A stretch of DNA of 64,000 bases from Ruegeria_C sp040830705 (GTDB lineage Bacteria; Pseudomonadota; Alphaproteobacteria; Rhodobacterales; Rhodobacteraceae): positions 5,954-69,953 of the forward strand of contig JBFOME010000022.1 of assembly GCA_040830705.1 (NCBI GenBank), given 5' to 3'. Under the pieces are notes generated by a model that was given only the letters and a program-made list of their open reading frames with translations, made no database searches and was not told the DNA's origin. Made by a program: the position numbers and the translations under genes. Below are positions 8,626-15,813 of the stretch, piece after piece; positions within the stretch are counted from its first letter, which is position 1, and the number at the start of each line of letters is the position of its first letter.

Positions 8626-9390
8626 CTACCAGGTTGCGCCGGGATAGGCACGGGGCAGCCATTGCATCTGGGTTACCAGGTGGCCCAGATGTTCGGTATG
8701 CATGCGCCCGTCGCGCCCGCCTTTATGGGCAAAGCGTCCGTCCGGGACGTTCAGAGTGGCTTCACTCAGGATGCGCCCGGTCAGGCGGTCATAGTCTGCG
8801 CGCAGGCTGGCCGGATCGGGCGCGATGCCTTCGGAGACCATGGCCGCATCCACCGGATCGCTGGCAAACATCTCGCCCACATAGGGCCAGAGGTATTCGA
8901 GCGCGGCCTGCATCCGCAGATGGCTTTCCTCGGTTCCGTCGCCAAGCCCGACTACTGTGTCGCCCGAGCGTTCCAGGTGATAGGTGACCTCTTTGCTCGC
9001 TTTTTCGGCAATCGCCGCGACGCGCGCATCCGAGGACTCCTGCAGCCGCTCCAGCATGATCGAATGCCAGGCGTCGAACAGGAACTGGCGCATGATGGTC
9101 TGCCCGAAATCGCCATTGGGCATTTCGACCAACAGCACATTGCGAAAATCCCAGACGTCGCGCAGGAAGGCCAGATCATCGGCGCTTTGGCCCGTGTCCT
9201 GAACCTCTGCCGCCAGTCCCAGCCACATCTGCGTTTGTCCAATCAGGTCCAGCGCAGTATTGGCCAGCGCGATGTCTTCCTCCAGCACCGGCGCATGGCC
9301 GCACCACTCGCTGACCCGGTGGCCAAGCACCAGAGTGTTGTCGCCCATACGCAGCAGAAACTGCTCCAATGCGCCGTTGTCGGTCATCAC
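8626..9390 (-). CDS. paaC: Phenylacetyl-CoA epoxygenase subunit PaaC
   Basis: PaaC (254 residues) is the ferritin-fold partner that stabilises the catalytic PaaA subunit. Recognisable pieces include LGHRVSEWCGHAPVLEEDIALANTALD cut into the usual family order, then DFGQTIMRQFLFDAWH and KEVTYHLERSGDTVVGLGDG. Length is typical. Its start overlaps the paaB stop by four bases (ATGA). The next gene, paaD, begins five bases after its stop. Confidence 0.95.
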   Translation of the reverse strand: MMTDNGALEQFLLRMGDNTLVLGHRVSEWCGHAPVLEEDIALANTALDLIGQTQMWLGLAAEVQDTGQSADDLAFLRDVWDFRNVLLVEMPNGDFGQTIMRQFLFDAWHSIMLERLQESSDARVAAIAEKASKEVTYHLERSGDTVVGLGDGTEESHLRMQAALEYLWPYVGEMFASDPVDAAMVSEGIAPDPASLRADYDRLTGRILSEATLNVPDGRFAHKGGRDGRMHTEHLGHLVTQMQWLPRAYPGATW

Positions 9391-9671
9391 ATCGCCCCCA
9401 CATCATCGGGAATGTCGAAGAAAGTCGGGTGGCGGTAGACCTTCGATTCCGATGGCTCATAGAGCGGGCCTTTGTCGCTGGGCGAAGAGGCGGCGATATT
9501 GTTCGCCTCGACCGCCCAGATCGACACGCCCTCGTTCCGGCGGGTATAGACGTCACGGGCATTCTTGATCGCCATCTCGGCATCGGGCGCATGCAAACTG
9601 CCCACGTGACGATGGCTCAGCCCGTGTTGACCACGGATGAAGATTTCCCAAAGGGGCCATTCGTTTTTCAA
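9387..9671 (-). CDS. paaB: Phenylacetyl-CoA epoxygenase subunit PaaB
   Basis: PaaB (94 residues) is a small bridging subunit of the ring 1,2-epoxygenase. The start WPLWEIFIRGQHGLSHRHVG and the segment DAEMAIKNARDVYTRRNEG are distinctive for the family, as is SDKGPLYEPSESKVYRHP near the C-terminus. Its start overlaps the stop of the preceding glyoxalase-like gene by four bases. Normally paaB directly follows paaA; here the order is interrupted. Confidence 0.95.
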   Translation of the reverse strand: MKNEWPLWEIFIRGQHGLSHRHVGSLHAPDAEMAIKNARDVYTRRNEGVSIWAVEANNIAASSPSDKGPLYEPSESKVYRHPTFFDIPDDVGAM

Positions 9672-10084
9672 GTCGCGTCCTCCTTCTTACCCCCATCTTC
9701 CGGCGCCAGACCCGGGCGAGAACCCGGTTCCATATCCTGCCCAAAGGCGATGCGGTGGCCGTCGGGGTCGATTACGTCGAAGTCGTCGCAGCCATAGGGC
9801 GTGCCGCGCCGGATCTCGGTCAGATCGGTCAATTCAAGCGCACTGAACTCTGCGTGCAGCCGGGCGACATCCTCGACATAGACATAAACCGCCCACCATT
9901 GATTGACCGGTGCCGGTGCATCACCGCCATCCAGCGCGATACTGATGTCATCGCGCTGCACGATGCAGAAGCCCGGCGGGTCGCCCCAAAATCCGTGGTG
10001 AAAAAAGCCCAGCCTTTCATAAAACGCGGCCGAGGCAACCACGTCGCGCACCTGAAGGACCGGCATGACGCGCAGCATGCTCAT
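9668..10084 (-). CDS. Glyoxalase/bleomycin-resistance-type (VOC) protein inserted between paaA and paaB
   Basis: A 138-residue vicinal-oxygen-chelate fold protein. It begins with MLRVMPVLQVRDVVASAAFYERLGF, the usual start of the first VOC module, and ends the second with FDVIDPDGHRIAFGQD, which carries a candidate metal-ligand Glu/Asp region. It overlaps both paaA and paaB by four bases (ATGA each side), so it is an integral, translationally coupled gene of the epoxygenase operon. Possible roles are protection against a reactive epoxide or aldehyde intermediate, or binding of a metabolite. I know of no assigned role for such a protein in this pathway. Confidence 0.75.
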   Translation of the reverse strand: MSMLRVMPVLQVRDVVASAAFYERLGFFHHGFWGDPPGFCIVQRDDISIALDGGDAPAPVNQWWAVYVYVEDVARLHAEFSALELTDLTEIRRGTPYGCDDFDVIDPDGHRIAFGQDMEPGSRPGLAPEDGGKKEDAT

Positions 10085-11085
10085 TCCGCGGCCACCTGCC
10101 GGGCTTTGTCACGTGCGCGTTTCTTTTCCCCATGCGCCAGCAGCCCGTCGCGGACCCATTTGCCGTCCTCCCAGGCTTTGTTCCGGGCAGCCATTCGGTC
10201 AGTGTTGCAGGGACCGTTGCCTTTGATCACCTCAAAGAACTCGGACCAGTCCGGCTCGCTGAAATCATAATGCCCACGACCCTCGTTCCATTTCAGATCG
10301 GGGTCGGGGACGGTCAAGCCCAGATATTCGGCCTGCGGCACCGTCTGATCGACGAATTTCTGGCGCAGCTCGTCATTGGTGTTGATCTTGATCTTCCACG
10401 CCATCGATTGCGCGGAGTGGATCGAGTCCTTGTCCGACGGCCCGAACATCATCAGTGACGGGTACCAGAATCGGTTCAGCGCGTCCTGCGCCATCCGGCG
10501 CTGCTCGGGTGTCCCTTCGGCCATCTTGCGGATCGCGTCATAGCCCTGGCGCTGATGAAAGCTCTCTTCCTTGCAGATGCGGACCATAGCGCGGGCATAG
10601 GGGCCGTAAGATGTGCGTTGCAAAGGCACCTGGTTCATGATCGCCGCGCCATCGACCAGCCAGCCCACCGCGCCGATATCGGCCCAATTGAGAGTGGGGT
10701 AGTTGAAGATGGACGAGTATTTCATCCGCCCGTCCAACAACATTTCGGTCAACTCGTCCCGGCTGACACCCAAGGTCTCTGCCGCGCAATAGAGATATAG
10801 CCCATGCCCCGCCTCATCCTGGACCTTGGCCAGCAGGATCGCCTTGCGCTCCAGCGTCGGCGCGCGTGTGATCCAGTTGCCCTCGGGCAACTGGCCGACA
10901 ATCTCGGAATGAGCGTGCTGACCGATCTGTCGGATCAGGGTCTGGCGATAACCATCGGGCATCCAGTCCTTGGGTTCGATCTTTTCTCCCCGGTCGATGC
11001 GATCCTGAAAGGCGCGTTCTTCGGGGGTCATCTCATCGCGCGACTTCGCGCCTTGACCGGTGGACTTCACCATTTGTGCATACAT
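10081..11085 (-). CDS. paaA: Phenylacetyl-CoA 1,2-epoxygenase catalytic subunit PaaA
   Basis: PaaA (334 residues) is the diiron oxygenase subunit that epoxidises the ring of phenylacetyl-CoA. Iron-ligand motifs are visible: KVQDEAGHGLYLYCAAE (ExxH, around residue 90) and ICKEESFHQRQGYDAI (ExxH, around residue 175). GNWITRAPTLERKAILLAKV precedes the first. The start at 11085 has an excellent GAGAGGAGG ribosome site. Longer in-frame starts run into the promoter region and are rejected. First gene of the seven-gene minus-strand operon. Confidence 0.97.
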   Translation of the reverse strand: MYAQMVKSTGQGAKSRDEMTPEERAFQDRIDRGEKIEPKDWMPDGYRQTLIRQIGQHAHSEIVGQLPEGNWITRAPTLERKAILLAKVQDEAGHGLYLYCAAETLGVSRDELTEMLLDGRMKYSSIFNYPTLNWADIGAVGWLVDGAAIMNQVPLQRTSYGPYARAMVRICKEESFHQRQGYDAIRKMAEGTPEQRRMAQDALNRFWYPSLMMFGPSDKDSIHSAQSMAWKIKINTNDELRQKFVDQTVPQAEYLGLTVPDPDLKWNEGRGHYDFSEPDWSEFFEVIKGNGPCNTDRMAARNKAWEDGKWVRDGLLAHGEKKRARDKARQVAAE

Positions 11086-11155
11086 CTTTGACCTCCTCTC
11101 TCCGAGCCGTACATCAATCGCGCCAACCCGCTCCTTGGCAACGAAATGCATTAAG

Positions 11156-11169
11156 CGACCGTATGGTCG
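11156..11169. promoter_or_regulatory. Candidate TetR/PaaR operator upstream of paaA
   Basis: CGACCGTATGGTCG is an inverted repeat (CGACC / GGTCG, 4-base centre) centred about 77 bp before the paaA start. It shares the centred pattern ACCGT-nn-GGT with the site before paaG. Two matching sites before the two phenylacetate operons support control by the TetR protein encoded at 5620-6216. Confidence 0.55.
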
Positions 11170-11280
11170 GGAAATAGGGCGAAACGCGATTCGGAGCAAG
11201 GAAAATGTAACACAAAACTCACAATGCGAAAAAATCTGTAACGTATTCGGACCTGCCAGCGCACCGAAGTTGATATCGCC

Positions 11281-11646
11281 TCAGGCGAACTGCACGATTG
11301 CCGCCTCAAAATCTTCGCTACTTACCACCTTTGTATGGTGGCCTTTGCCGGTCAGGTCTTCCATGCGCCAGACATCGCCTTTGGCGATCTCTCGCATCTC
11401 TCCGTCGCTGGCTGTGACCTGTACGCACCCTTGCAGGCAGATCAGAACCTGCGGGATCGGAGAGGGGTGCGTTGGCTCGTCCCAGCCCGCCTGAAGTCTT
11501 AGAAAGACAAAGGCCTGCGCGGTCTCGGGTTCCGAAATCAGGATATTCTGGGCTGGCGGTGCGAAGACCCTTTCAGAAAGATCGATCTGGACTTCGCGCC
11601 AATGGCTTTCGCCCTGTGCGTCGGAATAAAGATGATGGTATCGCAT
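11281..11646 (-). CDS. Cupin-domain protein
   Basis: A 121-residue single-domain cupin. It reads as a small beta-barrel with PIPQVLICLQGCVQVTASDG (second cupin motif region) and AKGDVWRMEDLTGKGHHT. The usual paired metal-binding histidines of motif 1 are not clear, so a metal site is uncertain. It is the last gene of the RpiR-led minus-strand operon, 72 bases after the CMD-family gene, and could be transcribed separately. No specific function can be assigned. Confidence 0.7.
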   Translation of the reverse strand: MRYHHLYSDAQGESHWREVQIDLSERVFAPPAQNILISEPETAQAFVFLRLQAGWDEPTHPSPIPQVLICLQGCVQVTASDGEMREIAKGDVWRMEDLTGKGHHTKVVSSEDFEAAIVQFA

Positions 11647-11718
11647 GTTACGCTGCCGGGATTGCTTGTCTCACGACCAGCCTAGCGCCGCTCGTTGCAA
11701 CCACCAAGCCTCTGGCGT

Positions 11719-12111
11719 TCAAAACTGACCGGCCTCTTCCAGAACCTTGCGCGCCACGCGGAAACATTCCAGCGATTGAGGGACGCCGCAATAGATGCCG
11801 ACCACATGGATGATCGCGCGAATCTCTTCCTTGGTTACACCGTTGTTAAGGGCGCCCCGGCAGTGAATTTCCCATTCGTGCATTTTGCCAAGCGCCCCGA
11901 TCATGGCCAGATTCATCATCGACCGTGTCTTTGGGTCGATCACATCATCGCCCCAGCCGAACCCCCAGCACCACGCCGTCATCGCCTCCTGAAAAGGGCG
12001 GGTGAAGTCATCGGCTTTGGCCAGATTGTTTTCCACGTACTCGGCCCCAAGGGTTCCCTTTCGCTGCTCAAGCCCTTTCAGAAACAGGTCTTCGTTGAAT
12101 GTATCCGCCAT
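11719..12111 (-). CDS. Carboxymuconolactone decarboxylase (CMD) family protein
   Basis: A 130-residue helical protein of the AhpD/CMD fold, the size of PcaC-type gamma-carboxymuconolactone decarboxylases. Conserved family pieces are RSMMNLAMIGALGKMHEWE and HCRGALNNGVTKEEIRAIIH, followed by GIYCGVPQSLE. PcaC decarboxylates a lactone of the protocatechuate pathway, but no other pca gene is present. A different decarboxylation or peroxidase-like role is therefore possible. It lies 13 bases after the sulfotransferase-like gene in the same operon. Confidence 0.8.
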   Translation of the reverse strand: MADTFNEDLFLKGLEQRKGTLGAEYVENNLAKADDFTRPFQEAMTAWCWGFGWGDDVIDPKTRSMMNLAMIGALGKMHEWEIHCRGALNNGVTKEEIRAIIHVVGIYCGVPQSLECFRVARKVLEEAGQF

Positions 12112-12124
12112 TTGTTGTCTCCCG

Positions 12125-12880
12125 TCAGGCCGCGTGTTTGTAGATCGTAACGCGATGTTTGTAGAGATGATCGTAGTGAGGTTTCATCCGACGGTGTACC
12201 TGCTTGACCCGATCTGGTGCGTCTTCGATGGAGATATACTTGCGCGGCTGCGGGGCGAGGCCGGTGGAGTTGGCCAAATTGGCATGAAACGAACCGCCGT
12301 CCCACCAGCTATGGGCTGACAGATCACCGCCTGCTTCCCAGTTCAACGCATCCGGGATAAACGTTATCCCCATGAGATCGCAGAACTTTCGCGTCATCGC
12401 CACGGGATCTTCCAGCAGATCATCGCTGTCGATGACCGGAGGCGGACGGCCATTGAGGGCCGTCAGAAGATCGAACAAGGCGCGCTGCTCGGGGAACCCT
12501 ACCTCGCCTTCGGCGAAGTCGGGCCAACGCTTGTAGATCGAGGTTATCGTTTTGGCAGGATCGCGGATCAGAAAGGCATGGGTGAAGTTCGACAGAAACT
12601 CCGCATCCCACATGTGACTGATATAGTGGGGAAAATCCTTGATGAAGACAGGGCCCGTCCGGGCGCGGTCCTGGATGTCTTGCCAGACGCTTTCAAGGGT
12701 CAGGCCGGGTGTGGTCTTCTCGCCTGGTTTGAATCGATGCCATAAAGGCGCTTCACCTTGGTACCAGGCCTCGCCAAAGGGCTCATGCAAACAGTCCAGA
12801 TCGCCGCGCTGGCGCATCATCCATTCAAATGCGGTCGAGGTGGAGCGCGGGATGGCCCATAAAGCTATGATCTTATGCAT
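12125..12880 (-). CDS. Sulfotransferase-like P-loop protein
   Basis: A 251-residue protein with a sulfotransferase-type nucleotide-binding start: IIALWAIPRSTSTAFEWMM, in which PRSTST corresponds to the 5'-phosphosulfate loop of PAPS enzymes. A second conserved piece, HAFLIRDPAKTITSIYKRWP, corresponds to the 3'-phosphate-binding strand. It may transfer sulfate from PAPS to a small hydroxyl compound, or be a non-sulfating homolog. Its start overlaps the racemase-like gene by eight bases. Having such a gene in a catabolic operon is unusual. Confidence 0.75.
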   Translation of the reverse strand: MHKIIALWAIPRSTSTAFEWMMRQRGDLDCLHEPFGEAWYQGEAPLWHRFKPGEKTTPGLTLESVWQDIQDRARTGPVFIKDFPHYISHMWDAEFLSNFTHAFLIRDPAKTITSIYKRWPDFAEGEVGFPEQRALFDLLTALNGRPPPVIDSDDLLEDPVAMTRKFCDLMGITFIPDALNWEAGGDLSAHSWWDGGSFHANLANSTGLAPQPRKYISIEDAPDRVKQVHRRMKPHYDHLYKHRVTIYKHAA

Positions 12881-13697
12881 TGAGACACCTCATCAACGCG
12901 CCGGGTTGGTGCAGTGGCACGACGCCGAGCGATTTGAAGATGCGCCAATAGAGCGCGATGTCGTGGCCAATCACCGGTTTTCCAAGCGCCGCTTCAAGCT
13001 GGTCGACAAGATGGATGGGACGCTGTGGCAGGCCTTCCGGTCCGGTCCGGAAATTGCACATGCCGTTGATCAGGATCGCATCGGCATCGGGCGCTTGTTC
13101 GGCAACATATTCAAAGCTTTTCAACGCCAGATCGCCTTCGAACACCCAGCGACAGGTATTGATCTCGTCCTGCGAGGCGAACCAGCCCTGATCGTGAAAA
13201 TTGCCCGCATAAAGCACATCGAACCCGGCCTCGCGTAAAAACCCGACGGTTCCCTGCCACCAGTCCGGCCAGTGATAGGAGGCGTTCAGGGCGACCTTTT
13301 CAACATTCATCTCGCGCAAAGCCTCGACCATGGCATATCCGGCCATGTGGAACCGAGTGCCGTAGGTATCAGATAGCGCTTCGCAATGGTTGCGAATGCC
13401 CTCGACACCCAACCCGCTGGCATGGACCCAGTTCGAGCCGACCTGACCGCACACATCAACGCCGTTGCGGCCCATGCAGTGGACGAACTCTTCCATCATA
13501 CCGAAATTCTGTTTCCGCTGATCCAGCCCATGCGCGTAATCCGGCACATGCAGCATCCAGCCATGTACACCAAGGCTGTCGGGGCTGAGACGCAGAAAAT
13601 CGGACGGAGCCGCGTCATAGTCAAAAGGCGGGCAGGTGAACCCGACCTGATGGGGAAAGAGCTTGTGCTCTGGCCGCCATTCGCCGGGCATCAGCAT
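12873..13697 (-). CDS. Asp/Glu racemase superfamily protein (arylmalonate decarboxylase / maleate isomerase-like)
   Basis: A 274-residue protein of the Asp/Glu/hydantoin racemase superfamily, with VGFTCPPFDYDA near the N-terminus and GMCNFRTGPEG around residue 212. By eye, the N-terminal catalytic Cys of two-cysteine racemases and maleate isomerases aligns with Gly87 (GQVGSNW), while the C-terminal Cys214 is kept. A single Cys in that position is the arrangement of arylmalonate decarboxylase. The alignment is manual, so decarboxylase versus isomerase stays open. It follows the Rieske gene across a palindrome doublet. Confidence 0.7.
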   Translation of the reverse strand: MLMPGEWRPEHKLFPHQVGFTCPPFDYDAAPSDFLRLSPDSLGVHGWMLHVPDYAHGLDQRKQNFGMMEEFVHCMGRNGVDVCGQVGSNWVHASGLGVEGIRNHCEALSDTYGTRFHMAGYAMVEALREMNVEKVALNASYHWPDWWQGTVGFLREAGFDVLYAGNFHDQGWFASQDEINTCRWVFEGDLALKSFEYVAEQAPDADAILINGMCNFRTGPEGLPQRPIHLVDQLEAALGKPVIGHDIALYWRIFKSLGVVPLHQPGALMRCLNA

Positions 13698-13720
13698 GGG
13701 TTTCGCCCTCCGGATCGGGG

Positions 13721-13765
13721 CAAGAAAATTCGAGTTTTCTTGTCAAATTTCTTCCAAGAAATTTG
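13721..13765. repeat. Palindrome doublet between Rieske and racemase-like genes
   Basis: Two adjacent inverted repeats: CAAGAAAA / TTTTCTTG around TTCGAG (13721-13742), and CAAATTTCTT / AAGAAATTTG around CC (13744-13765). GGGC flanks the left side and GCCC the right. It keeps the CAAG-TTCGA-CTTG layout of the other copies but uses A/T arms. It lies within an operon on the minus strand and may attenuate or stabilise the message. Confidence 0.75.
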
Positions 13766-13770
13766 CCCGC

Positions 13771-14862
13771 TCATGGATCGACCGCCTCACGCATCCATCG
13801 CTGAAGGGCGGCAATCGAATGCTCGGACATCACCCCGCATTTGGGATCCAGCACCAGCGGACCGGGCCGGTAGCCGCGGGATTTCAGCCCGCGATGCACG
13901 GATTCGACCAGATGAATGTCCTCTTCCACGGTTGTCTCGCGGTCCTGCACTGCCAATTGCCGGATCATCGCGCTGTCCGATCCGCCCTCGGTATACCAGC
14001 CGCGCCAAACGGTGCAGTGATCAACGCCGCGCGCGCGCCAGTGGTATGTATTCAGAACATTCCCCGGATAGACCTGGAACGAGAACATCGGCCACAGGAA
14101 CCAGCTGCGGTACTCGCCCGCGTGCGCGTTGGCGCTTAGGTCCACTGGATAAGACATCGCATCAAGGCTCTGGCATTCGGTCGTGTGGCGCAGGACATAA
14201 CCTTGTTCGAGCGGCTGGATGTCATAGGTGTCGGGTTTGACGACACCGGTGGAAAATGTCGGATGGTTTATCGCGCAGTGATAGCATTCCGAGTAGTTCT
14301 CGATGCTGACCTTCCAATTGCAGTTTTCCGGGACCTCGACCCAGTCGAGTGGTGCCAGATCATCGATCTGGGGCACATAGGCGCGCAGTTCTTCACGAAC
14401 GCCGGGATACCACTCGTCCATTGAGGCGGCATCGTCGTCGAGATTGATGAAGATGAACCCGTTGAACAATTCAGTCCGCACCTGTGTCAGGCAGATTGCG
14501 CTGCGGTCGAAGCCGGGAACAGATTTGATGTTCGGTCCGGCGCGCAAAGTGCCTGTCAGTTCATAGGTCCAGGAGTGATAGGGGCAGACGACCACACGGG
14601 TATTGCCTGCGCCCGTGACCATTTCATGCGCGCGGTGCTGGCAGACATTGTAGAAGGTACGGATCTCGCCATCGCGGCCGCGGATGCAAAAGAGGTTCTG
14701 ACCGGCGATCTCGAAAGCGAAATAGTCGCCCGCCTCGCGCACCTGACTTTCATGGCCGGCGAACTGCCATGTCTGGGACAGTAGCCCTGAAAGCTCACGT
14801 GCATAGATATCGGGGTCGGTGTAATAACGCGCATCCAGCGAGTGGGTTAGGGGGGCGTTCAA
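13771..14862 (-). CDS. Rieske non-heme iron oxygenase, alpha subunit (quaternary-amine type)
   Basis: A 363-residue oxygenase component. The Rieske cluster ligands are visible as CQHRAH and CPYHSW (residues about 84-106). The mononuclear iron site includes ENYSECYHCAINHP with the HxxxxH pair. The residue two before the YH is Glu, where ring-hydroxylating dioxygenases usually have Asp. Glu there is known from the carnitine monooxygenase CntA and similar quaternary-ammonium enzymes. The start is TTG at 14862, with GGAGGAG upstream and overlap with the RpiR stop (ATTGA). No ATG is available. No reductase gene lies nearby. Confidence 0.85.
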   Translation of the reverse strand: MNAPLTHSLDARYYTDPDIYARELSGLLSQTWQFAGHESQVREAGDYFAFEIAGQNLFCIRGRDGEIRTFYNVCQHRAHEMVTGAGNTRVVVCPYHSWTYELTGTLRAGPNIKSVPGFDRSAICLTQVRTELFNGFIFINLDDDAASMDEWYPGVREELRAYVPQIDDLAPLDWVEVPENCNWKVSIENYSECYHCAINHPTFSTGVVKPDTYDIQPLEQGYVLRHTTECQSLDAMSYPVDLSANAHAGEYRSWFLWPMFSFQVYPGNVLNTYHWRARGVDHCTVWRGWYTEGGSDSAMIRQLAVQDRETTVEEDIHLVESVHRGLKSRGYRPGPLVLDPKCGVMSEHSIAALQRWMREAVDP

Positions 14863-15746
14863 TCTGGCTCCTCCGCGTAGATGCCAAGTGTATGGCGACG
14901 TTTGTGAAACCGCTCGACCCGGTCCACGATCTCGTCGCTGCTGACTGCGATCACGAAAGACAGCAGGGTCTCCAGCAGGGCGATGGTTGAGACCGAGGAG
15001 GGGAAGAATTGCGGGGTGTCGGCCGCCACGACAAAACCGTGATCGGCGCTCAGGATGATGGGGCTGGCCGGGCTGTCGGACAGGGCGACGACGGTCACGC
15101 CCTGTTCGCGGGCTAGTTTCACCGCCTCGATCACCTCGCTGCGGTATGGCTTGCAGGTCATTGCGATCAGCACGTCCTGATCGTCGGCCCAAGCCAGATC
15201 GTCCACCGGGGTCGAGCCGGGACGGGGGATGGCGTGAAACTGCTTCATGCCCGTAGAGGCAAGATAGGTAAAATTGCGGGCATTGGCGTTGTTGACGCCC
15301 ACGCCCAGCGTGAAAACCTGACGGCAGTTCCAGACCGCCTCTGCCGCCGCCTGCAACCGGGCCGCGTCGATGCCCGCAAACGTGTCTTCGATGTTGCGGA
15401 TCGTCGCGCCGATCATGTCAGCGTAAAGTCCGCCGAGCTCGCCGGACTTGCCGATTTCCTGCAGCCAGCGCGCGCGGTCTGGGAAGGACGCCGCGCCGCG
15501 GCGAATGGCCTCGCGGAAGGGCGCCCGGAAATCCTCATAGCCCTCGAACCCCACTTGGCGTGCCATGCGGACGAAGGTGTTGGGCTTGACCTTTGCGGCC
15601 TCAGCAATCTCGCGCACGGTCGACACGCCCACTTCGGTGGGGTTCTCCAGCACATAACGCGCGGCTTTCTGCGCCTCCGGCGTCAGGGCGTCCCATTCGT
15701 CGGTCAGGCGGTCAAGCACTGGTGATGATACATTTGTGTCATTCAT
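14859..15746 (-). CDS. RpiR-family transcriptional regulator
   Basis: A 295-residue regulator with an N-terminal RpiR helix-turn-helix (residues about 5-80, including VREIAEAAKVKPNTFVRMARQVGFEGYEDF split across the usual helices) and a C-terminal SIS sugar-isomerase-type domain (FTLGVGVNNANARNFTY; DVLIAMTCKPYRSEVIEAVKLA). I chose ATG 15746, since upstream in-frame starts would run into the divergent gene. It is the first gene of the minus operon and divergent from the FAD dehydrogenase gene. Paired direct repeats at 15724-15768 flank and overlap its start, consistent with autoregulation. SIS domains often bind phosphosugars, but here the effector is unknown. Confidence 0.9.
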   Translation of the reverse strand: MNDTNVSSPVLDRLTDEWDALTPEAQKAARYVLENPTEVGVSTVREIAEAAKVKPNTFVRMARQVGFEGYEDFRAPFREAIRRGAASFPDRARWLQEIGKSGELGGLYADMIGATIRNIEDTFAGIDAARLQAAAEAVWNCRQVFTLGVGVNNANARNFTYLASTGMKQFHAIPRPGSTPVDDLAWADDQDVLIAMTCKPYRSEVIEAVKLAREQGVTVVALSDSPASPIILSADHGFVVAADTPQFFPSSVSTIALLETLLSFVIAVSSDEIVDRVERFHKRRHTLGIYAEEPD

Positions 15747-15768
15747 GATTGACGATGGTACATATGTG
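15724..15768. promoter_or_regulatory. Candidate RpiR operator: two direct repeats 30 bp apart
   Basis: GATGATACATTTGTG (15724-15738) and GATGGTACATATGTG (15754-15768) match at 13 of 15 bases and are exactly 30 bp apart, about three helical turns. The first overlaps the first codons of rpiR, and the second lies in the divergent promoter region. The core TACATWTGTG is itself partly palindromic. This placement would let bound RpiR control both arms of the locus. Confidence 0.55.
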
Positions 15769-15813
15769 GAATTAGCCTGTCGAGCAGAAACGACTCGGGA
15801 AGTGGATTTTGTG

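Noticed and set aside
13386..14240. 284-codon plus-strand frame opposite the Rieske and racemase-like genes
   Set aside because: The minus-strand products carry Rieske and racemase-family motifs; the plus frame is Arg/Pro-rich noise.
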